Origin: Micromussa lordhowensis
Taxonomy: Eukaryota > Cnidaria > Anthozoa > Scleractinia > Lobophylliidae
DNA length: 64,000 nucleotides
Assembly (NCBI GenBank): GCA_964020085.1
Contig: OZ026601.1
Span: 25,923,414 to 25,987,413, forward strand
Direction of reading: 5' to 3'
Numbering within the stretch: the first letter of the stretch is position 1; each line of letters opens with the position of its first letter. This document shows, one piece after another, positions 56,399 through 64,000 of this stretch. The translations under genes and the position numbers were made by a program. Under the pieces are notes generated by a model. The model worked only from the letters and a program-made list of their open reading frames with translations. It was not told the DNA's origin and made no database searches.

Positions 56399-58679
56399 TT
56401 AGCTTACAAATACGAATTCTTCTTGTTTTTTGTTTTGTTTTGTTTTTCTTGTTTGCTTTTGTGGTTTTTTTTTTTAGCTCAAAACTGTTTTCAATAAAAC
56501 ACTCATTTTGCATTTCAAGAGTTAAACATAGCTTTTTTAATAACGCTAAAAGAAGAGAATTCCTGCTTGCAATTAAAAATTTTTGCTGCACTGAGAACAA
56601 AGATTTTTACTGGATTTAATACTAGCTTTCTTACTCTTGTATCGACTGTTGTTCTTATTCTTGTATCTCAAGAAGAAAACAATTCTGAATGAAAGCTTTA
56701 TTTCTTAGATTAACAACTGACAAAGGTTCGTTTCCTTTTCCACTTCGTAACACGTTAGTGTTGTTATTCCACCATAGAAGATACATGTCTGGCGTAAATA
56801 AGCTGAATTTTGAGTAACAATACTGTTCAGCTTTGAGAGCATCACCACAATCACTCCAACAGAAACGTTACTGGTATATTGGAGAAAAACGAAACATTCA
56901 AATAACGTTTTACCAAGATCTGAGTAACCATGGCAACGTAATCACGTCATTAAACCATTTTACATGAGGACGAATATCTTATCATTAAGGAAAATTATTG
57001 ACGGAGTCTGCAATGGCAAAATTTGTAAAAAAAAAAAACTATAAGAGCATTTTTGAGAAAATTTCGGGTGAAGTTTCAGGGTTTCAAAAAGCAGCAAAAA
57101 CAAAGCTGTTTTAAAATGTTACTGCAAACTAGTAGGCCACAAGACTTGACTGAATGGAACTTGGTCTCAACGTCATATTCATTAACACACTTTAGGAACG
57201 CAAATATTTAGCCTCAAATACTGCGGTTATTTTGTTGTCTTCATTATAATATTCTTTTGCTTGAATTTTAACATTCTGTTATACATTTCCGTGCATCAGG
57301 AATTCAAAAAACGCACTATTGCTTTCCGACGAATTTCCGAAAGCGTGCTTCAATGTGCTCAACTAGCAACTACGGCTAGCACTACAATGACAATGAAATA
57401 TTGGTCACTCCACTTGTTGCCGCGTTACCGCGGCCATGGTGAGAGTAAGCGCTGAACGCCAGCATCCAACGCCAGCAAACAAAGCATCCAGCCCAGCTTT
57501 TTCCCGGTGCGGTTGCACTCAACGCTTACCCTCGGATGTCCGCGTTTCCGGGAGATGTTTAAATTTAAACGTCCTTGTCGTCAGTGGTTGTTCGATTAGG
57601 CAAAACCTCTTACTGAACTTGCAAAATTGTCAACTGACTTTTGTATTCAAACTTCTTATCACAGTCTTTCTAGCTGTTGCCTATGCAGGCAATGAACGTG
57701 AAAGAACAAATTCTGTTTTGAAAATTAACAATTTAATTGCACTTTTTTTCTCTGTACGTGTTTCGGGTAAACTTTAATTTGACAAAATGTATGCCCACTT
57801 TGCCAATTCCCCTCTGGACATGATGGGGCTGGAAATATATTCCTTCTGTTTACACCTGTTCCCATCATCAGCCCATCCTCCCAAGTGTTGAAATCATCGG
57901 CTGGAGTCAGGTATAGAGTTGCTGTTGTAGAGCTTGATTCTTCATGTACGTGCAGAGGGACAGCAGTTGCGTTATTAGGTAGCATGCTTTCTATACCTTT
58001 TGTGATTCCTTTTCAGTTTTACTAGATTCAAAGCTTGAGTAGATACAAAGTATGAGCATATGATATCACTGTGAGAGGAAATAGGAAAGTAAGTGCCGGA
58101 GAGTGTTGGAAGACGCGCATGATGACTGTATTCGTTTCTAGTTATATATAGAGTGGACATTAAGGTTTTTAATTGGAGGTACATGTAAGAAGCATTGCAG
58201 TCAATTGTTGCCAAAAAAAAAGTGACTTGTGAATAATGCTACGATGTCTAAATTAGCTTCATTCAACCCATATGAACTATGATCAATCCATTGAAGACTT
58301 GTTAAGTACTACGAAACGAGCTTTATCCAAATCGTATTGTTATTAAATACAAATGTAACGATGCGAATGAATACAAATTTACATTAAGGTATTTCGAGGC
58401 ACTTTTAGGGGGGCAAGCATGACTTTTATATCCGAAAACGTTAATTAAACTGCGTTCAGTACCTTTCTGCTCCTTGAAAGTTTTGCTGGTTTTCAATCGT
58501 AATTATTTTTTTTTCCTCAATTTCTATCACATTTAATCACGCATTTGTCAAATATAACGCTACAAAGACAACCAAGAATATGCAACTGTCAAGCTTTTAT
58601 GGCGCCAACAAGTGTGGGCACGAATTTATATGTTTATAAACGTTTCGTTTAAGCCTCTGTAGACAATGGCCGTTCACCA
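56399..58679. other. Intergenic region without a supported gene
   Basis: Open frames at 57261-57455 and 57436-57777 (plus) have no conserved motifs. A (TTTTG)n tract is at 56428-56445. Confidence 0.45.
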
Positions 58680-58840
58680 CACTACTCTCAGGGAGAAATT
58701 TGAAAACGTTTTCAAAATGATATCCGTCCGCACTAAAACGCGAAGGCGATGTTTTTAAATTCCTCTGGTTTTGAAGAGCGTTTTGGAAAAGCTTCTTTTT
58801 CATGACGGATAAGTGTGGACGATAGATCTAAATAGCTGAG
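58680..58840 (+). mobile_element. MITE family C, copy 2
   Basis: It matches the copy at 35160-35360: AAATTCCTCTGGTTTTGAAG, GCGTTTTGGAAAAGCTTC, CATGACGGATAAGTGTGGAC. Both termini are eroded. Confidence 0.7.
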
Positions 58841-59109
58841 TTTTATGTAAAATGAAAGCTTTCCTTTTAAATCAATTTTTAATGTCATAATTTCTACATG
58901 TCAATAGTTTTCTCAAGAATTTTCTATCGATATATTTTTTCAAAGTATTTTTATTTTATCATATTGTCTCTGAAAAGCCCCACATGGTATTTGTATTTAT
59001 TTGTATAGAGTGGACGCCGATATGGATAAACTCGCACGAACCAATATTAAAGTACTCTGACTGAAGCAAGATCCATAAAAGTGAGCCTGTCTGCTGTATT
59101 CATCAGGGG

Positions 59110-59445
59110 AAATACTCGAATCAGTCGCACAGACTTAGTTTACGATAAACGAGCACACGATTCAAATGTTTACTTGTATTTGTGCTTCCAGCTTAGAATA
59201 ATGTATGTAAAAAATATATACTTTTAATTAGCTTTTACGCTGTGAGAAAATTTAGCACGAAATTCGATGGCTCCCGTCACGCAACGTATTAACAAATCGT
59301 TGTTTATACAGGGGACCTTTTTACTGCCATGGACTGTACCTCGGTTGTTGATGAAAAATATTGATTTTAGCAAAAGCCAGCTGGTGAAATCGTTTAAGGT
59401 TTATATACTAAAGTGACGGCGTCGAACGCACTCTCCCACTAGTAT
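59110..59445. repeat. Second copy of the host repeat seen at 26990-27135
   Basis: GTGCTTCCAGCTTAGAATAA and CCCGTCACGCAACGTATTAA match 26990-27135. The end CGAACGCACTCTCCC resembles GAACGCACTCCTAATC at the end of the first copy. This copy lacks the TCGATAA element, so it marks the empty state of that locus type. Confidence 0.5.
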
Positions 59446-60229
59446 AATTTATAGTAATAGTATTCTGAATTATATGCATTGCTTTCCACTTGTACAGGTA
59501 CTAGTTGAACACGAGCTTTAAGTTTCCCTTCTCCAGTTTGGAAGTTTTGGTTTTCACATTTTGTCATTACTGTTTTTCTAGAACATCTTTGAGAACAGAA
59601 AAGTCGCAGATTGTATTACAAGAACAGACATTAGAGGGAAAAACTGACAGCAAAAACTCCAGTGTTGTAAGTCATGTCAAGATTTTACTCTGTTAACAGC
59701 TAGGCGATACAGTTTCCCGCAATTACGTGCAAAACACCATGCAAGCGGGAAAAAAAAAACATTTGTTTGAGTAGCGCGCACTGTATCCTTTGCAAACATC
59801 CATGCTGCGATTACATTATCTTCACAGAAGTCTTATGTACGTACAGACTAAACGACAAAGTTTGAATTTTACAATTTTCTTTTTCAATGCAATACTTTCA
59901 AACCTCTAAAGTACATGCACTGTTTATCTCGCCGAGGACAACGTTGTCAATCGACCAGACTCGCAGGCCATAAAAAGTGCGAAGTTCTACAGCCGTGACA
60001 GAATAAATCGAGAAAAAAGGGCGACAAAATGATGTTGATGTCTTGATTTGAAAAAAAGAGAAAATACTTGCTCAAATAGACACATTTTATTTCTACTTTT
60101 AATTACAATGTAGTTGGAGAGGGTTTTCAAAATAATGATCATTGAAGAAAAATCATGAGAAAATTACTTGTGATGGCCTGTATCGTTAATTTCAGGGAAA
60201 ATTAACACGCGCACTTTCGTAATTTTCAC

Positions 60230-60400
60230 AGGCCCCGTCTACACCTATCCGGATATTTTTGAATCCGTACCTTTTTCTTCCCGGATACAGATTCCGTCCA
60301 ACGCGCATTCGAATCCAGATATTTTTGAATCCGCTCTCCGTGAATACGCTACGTGTGGACAGGCAAATTTTTGAATCCGGAAACTAAAAATGTTGCTGAT
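60230..60400. mobile_element. MITE-like inverted repeat, GGATATTTTTGAATCCG family
   Basis: CCGTCTACACCTATCCGGATATTTTTGAATCC and the later GTGTGGACAGGCAAATTTTTGAATCCGG give inverted ends. The AT-rich GATATTTTTGAATCCG motif recurs three times. Confidence 0.6.
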
Positions 60401-60444
60401 TCAAAAATAACTGGATATGTAATCAATAATATGAAAGCTCGAGA

Positions 60445-60590
60445 AATAAAAGGATTAACCACGCTGGTGATATTTGAAAATTCTTTCAAATTACACCCGC
60501 CTTAAAGCTCGTGCAATTTTGAGAGGATTTTCAAATATCACTTGTAGTGTGAATCCTTAATTGCATTCGCACTCATACAATTACCTTTAC
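60445..60590. repeat. Relative of the 13908-14050 repeat
   Basis: ATATCACTTGTAGTGTGAATCCTTAATTGC is close to the inverted ends at 13908-14000. An inverted match CTGGTGATATTTGAAAATTC / GGATTTTCAAATATCAC makes a hairpin. Confidence 0.55.
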
Positions 60591-61324
60591 TAAGCAGCAA
60601 TAATACTCTTTTTCCCGAGTAAGCCATCCCGTAAGATTTCTTCATTGTAGATGAAGGAAACAGGTTTATTTGGCCTTAGGGCATTGGAAGAGAAGAACAA
60701 CATTTTTAAACACATTTGGAACAACACTCATATTCGCCTGGCGAAAACCCTGCTTAAAAAAAGTCTTCAGTGTTAACTGACCAGTGCGTATGGATATCGA
60801 TGTCTGACCATGGCCAATAAAACAAATCTTGAGTATGGAGACAAAGTAGAGTAAAAACACCCTGTGTGCCTGGAGGCGTGCAATATCTCTTCAAGGTAGG
60901 CGTTGTGAGACGACAAAATTCAGTTAAAACCGATAAAAAAGTGTTTTGGCGAAATTGAATCGATGCAGGCAAGTTTTAACACCGTTCGGCGGTTCAATAT
61001 ATAAAAACGTTTCATTACGCAAAACCAGCTGTTTAGGCTAGAACTTTCTCTCTGTGATACGTACACAGTTCCGTGCATAAAATGATATACGCATCACGGT
61101 CACGAGAAAACACTTATTGACTAGATGTGCTTGCAACTTGCCAGCATTTGGAGAAAACCATAACGATATTTGACCGTGAAAGCTAAATTTTTAAGCTTCT
61201 GGAAGGGTCCGAGGACACCCACTCGAAGCAGCTTAAGCTACACTGGAAATTAGAGAGTTAAGTAAAAGATAGTTTAGAACGCTGGAAATAATTGATTATA
61301 ACATGCTTCAAGATGAACCAAATC

Positions 61325-61560
61325 CTGCGCTGTAACTAGCTACCCAAGCAGACAAGATGGCGCTATCTTACCCGCTTGGGATTAACCGCTTTTTTCCGCA
61401 AGAAAATAGTATAACTTTTTCTTGCTCCGGCTTGTTAGGCTGGATATTGGCGTCGTTCTTTTCCTATTTTTCCGCGTTAAACCATAAACGTAGAACTTGA
61501 CCAATATCCGGCCAGCAATCTTGACGACCGGGCGCTTGGTTAATAACCCATACTTATGTG
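61325..61560 (-). mobile_element. Foldback/MITE family A, copy 3 (reverse orientation)
   Basis: Read in reverse it shares the family order: GGTTATTAACCAAGCG, GCCGGATATTGG, GGTTTAACGCGGAAA, GCCAATATCCAGCC, CCCAAGCGGGTAAGATAGC. The loop region has diverged most. Confidence 0.7.
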
Positions 61561-61820
61561 CGACCCGGCACACGAGGCAAAGGAAAATATTTATCCTTGA
61601 CGAGATTCCAAGCCATGACCTCTAACTTTTGTTGCTAACAGCCTCACACCTTTTCCATCCAGAAATACCGGCAGTAAAAAATACACTAGCTAAGTAATGG
61701 CATTAAAATTCATCTACATGTGCGAAATCTCTAAATTGGGTAAAACCTTCACTGATATACCATTGAAAAACAACTCTGACGGTGGTAACAGAACATCACA
61801 GAAACCATTCTGGACACTTA

Positions 61821-62133
61821 GGTTGTGTTCTATTGGGATCAACCGTTTCAACCGCAACCGGTTTGGTTTGATACGGTTGACTTTTCTCAATAGAACACTT
61901 TTCCAACAGTTTTCGGCTGAAACGCGGTAACTCGTGGGAATAGCGCTTAGCTACAATCAAGCGTTATAATCTCGCAAATGCTTTTTCAACCGTTTAATTT
62001 TTCAACCTGGTTGGAGGCTGGTTGAAAAAGTTGATCAAACAAACCAACCGAAACAAGTTTTTCTCCAATAGAATACGAAAAAACCCAACCAACCCATCGA
62101 ACCAGAAACGGTTGATCCCAATAGAACACGACC
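61821..62133. mobile_element. PIF/Harbinger-like MITE, 313 bp, with TTA duplication
   Basis: Termini GGTTGTGTTCTATTGGGATC and the complement of GATCCCAATAGAACACGACC differ by one base over 29 positions. TTA flanks both ends (61818-61820 and 62134-62136), the 3 bp duplication typical of PIF/Harbinger. The interior repeats AACCG/CGGTT motifs. No transposase is present. Confidence 0.85.
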
Positions 62134-63701
62134 TTAGTTTCCTGTTTTGAAGCATTTCATATTAGACAGGTCACGGTCATCATTTCTATTTTAAATTGTC
62201 GCTTTAGGAATCTGAATCGGCTCCTTATGGGGAGTAGAACTGGTTGGAAAAGAAAGTTACTCTATCCAAAACGTTTCTGCCAAAGTAGCCAAAGATTGGA
62301 AGTTGGACAGAAAAATCGCGCGTTCAAAAAATTGGAAATTCACTCAATTCATCACAGGTTAGCAGGGAATGCACGGTAATTACAGCCGGCGGAAGTTAGC
62401 TAGTTAGCTAATTTACAGGCATGTGAAATAACTAATATGCAATATATTTAAATGCATGGTACTAACGTATTGAATATTTTACAATTAAGTTTAAGCCAGC
62501 TAATTCTTGTCGCAAGCTGAGTAATAAATTTCCGACACCAAAATAGGCCTAGGAATAGTGAATAGTCGTAGCCACATGTTATCTAGCTCCGATAAGTTTA
62601 AATTAGTCTGATGGAAAAATGAAAACTGAAAAGTTTCAAGCAAGTGTTCAACAAAGTGGTTTGCGTGCAAATGAAGGATATTGTTAGTTTAGCATACTTA
62701 TTAAACACTTGGTCTTTAATACCGGCGAAGTTTCTGTTGTTTGTGAACATTGAGCAGAGAATTTCAAATGGCAGTTGAATAACGCATTTAGTCTCGCTGG
62801 TCAGAACAAGGCTGTGTCAATTGCACTGAATTCACATTATTTCTAAGTTTAAGGACAAACGGTTTGACACTCTCGGCTAGTTATTGTTATTTGTCTTGTT
62901 TTGCTTCCGTGTCACTTTCTTGATGCTTTTAATTTCAAAGATTCGATTTCGCAGGTCGAACAGGTGTACGGTAGCGTCAAATATTATTTTACGTGAGGGT
63001 GACAGCGAATTAAGTGACGTACTGGCACGGTATCGAGAAATTTTAAAGAGCTGTCTTAACTTGAACGCCCTGGGCGTTTTCGACAAAAAATTGAACTGGT
63101 CACGATCGTTTTATAGTGGCACCGCCTGCATGCCATTTTTTAAGCTCTCTACGCAACGTTTACAAATAATAGAAACGTCGCCCCAAAGACCATTGGACCA
63201 TTTTGTTACTAAAAATACTTTAGTGACAGTCTAAGCTACTAGGTTACTAGCAATTTTTACCCAATATAATGTTATTATTATCAGTGTAAGCTAATTCAGA
63301 TTCTGCCAATCAGAATACATCCCACGTAGCTCCTATGTGTAAATAAATATTGATTTTACGACAAACAAGCGTGTGATATGAATATTGAAGACTCGCCATT
63401 GGGTAGTCCTACATCGCTTACATTATGTTCTGTCATCGTACACTTGGTGTTTTTCTACCAGGCAGCAAATTGGGAACATGGAAGGATACGGCTGCTTATA
63501 GCGCGCGTGAAATCAGCTCTCGGTGGCTTGTCGGAATTGATAGAGGAGGATATTCAAAAACAGAACAACTTCACCGAACTCTGGCGGTACAAGAACAGTT
63601 TGAACACACCGATGCAAATTGATCAGACTTGTAAATTCTTAATTGGCAATCGACAGCAGGCAACCTTAAACCATTATTTATTGTTTTCTCTTTTTTTTCA
63701 G
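62134..63701. other. Intergenic region upstream of the last gene
   Basis: Frames at 62884-63234 and 63378-63728 (plus) are open but show no domain. The second simply runs into the acceptor and first exon of the gene at 63702. The region may contain that gene's promoter or a 5' non-coding exon. Confidence 0.45.
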
Positions 63702-63812
63702 ATACTACATAACACGTTTGGAAAATGACGCTTTCTCGTCAGGAAACGTTTATATTGTTTCTCGCGTTTGAGTTTTTCACAATACAAAGTGGCTCTTCAC
63801 AAGAAATTACCG
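63702..63812 (+). CDS. First coding exon of a secreted or membrane protein, 3' part outside the window
   Basis: An acceptor TTTTTTTTCAG ends at 63701. The ATG at 63725 (GGAAAATGACG context) begins MTLSRQETFILFLAFEFFTI followed by QSGSSQEITG, a good signal peptide with a cleavage-friendly end. The exon stops phase 1 at ACCG|GTAAGT (63812). The remaining exons and identity are beyond the window. Confidence 0.6.
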
Positions 63813-64000
63813 GTAAGTCATTTATTTCTATAACTCCTGTAATACAGCGGAGATTCACAAACTGCTTAACACTCGCCGTGCAAAATTAATGTAATAGTTC
63901 ACACTGAAGTCTTAGAAATTGCGAAATTCCGTCTCGTCAATTCGTGCTCTCTTGATGAATCGTGTGAATTTTTTAATATTAGTAGCAGTCTCCAAAAATT
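63813..64000 (+). other. Intron of the gene starting at 63702
   Basis: Sequence after the GTAAGT donor to the window end. No further exon is visible. Confidence 0.5.

Noticed and set aside
57436..57777. 113-codon plus-strand ORF as a gene
   Set aside because: It has no domain, no splice logic and unremarkable composition. The only feature is a weak hydrophobic stretch.
62884..63234. 116-codon plus-strand ORF as a gene
   Set aside because: The leader is hydrophobic but no motif or splice context supports it; it may be chance in an AT-rich region.
63378..63728. 116-codon ORF as the first exon of the last gene
   Set aside because: It simply reads through the acceptor at 63701 into another frame of the true exon and ends just after it.
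1..64000. A new multi-gene defence, toxin or biosynthetic system
   Set aside because: The genes present are ordinary eukaryotic single genes and mobile elements with no functional clustering.

Overview
This is a eukaryotic nuclear window and almost certainly cnidarian, most likely an anthozoan such as a stony coral. That assignment is inferred from three things: compact GT-AG exons separated by repeat-rich introns, an intronless cnidarian-type opsin, and a mix of CR1/L2/Jockey-like LINEs, tRNA-derived SINEs and many foldback or MITE-like elements. There are no bacterial operons, CRISPR arrays or phage modules. Exon boundaries were assigned by eye from splice dinucleotides, phase continuity and protein continuity.

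Layout. (1) 384-9759, plus strand: the last three exons of a cyclic-nucleotide-binding-domain (CNBD1/CNBD2-like) gene. Its first visible intron holds an almost full-length, decayed LINE whose 5' part (about 1215-5205) is inverted relative to its 3' part (5206-6180), as expected from twin priming. Two short foldback elements are nested in that LINE. A THAP-domain DNA transposon (about 6526-7937) sits exactly on the next splice donor. (2) 9760-13275: intergenic, with a CAGT-type simple repeat, a tRNA-SINE and a hairpin DNA element. (3) 13276-14756, minus strand: a two-exon gene for a small single-pass membrane protein of unknown function. (4) 15678-29232, plus strand: a complete 17-coding-exon OSR1/SPAK (OXSR1/STK39) kinase gene of 489 codons. 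It is divergent from gene 3 across a gap of about 0.9 kb. (5) 29233-42339: a repeat-rich gene desert with two doubtful minus-strand ORFs. (6) 42340-43380, plus strand: a single-exon opsin GPCR. (7) 43381-63700: repeat-dominated, with a decayed minus-strand repeat-type ORF (51016-51735, possibly extending to 53225). (8) 63702-63812: the first coding exon of a secreted or membrane protein that runs out of the window.

The genes do not form a pathway. OSR1/SPAK is a conserved ion-homeostasis kinase, the opsin is a photoreceptor and the CNBD protein is a putative sensor with degenerate pockets. The most instructive biology is in the mobile elements: a twin-primed LINE, nested insertions whose target duplications can still be read, and a transposon that duplicated a 5' splice site. 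I found no convincing undescribed multi-gene system.
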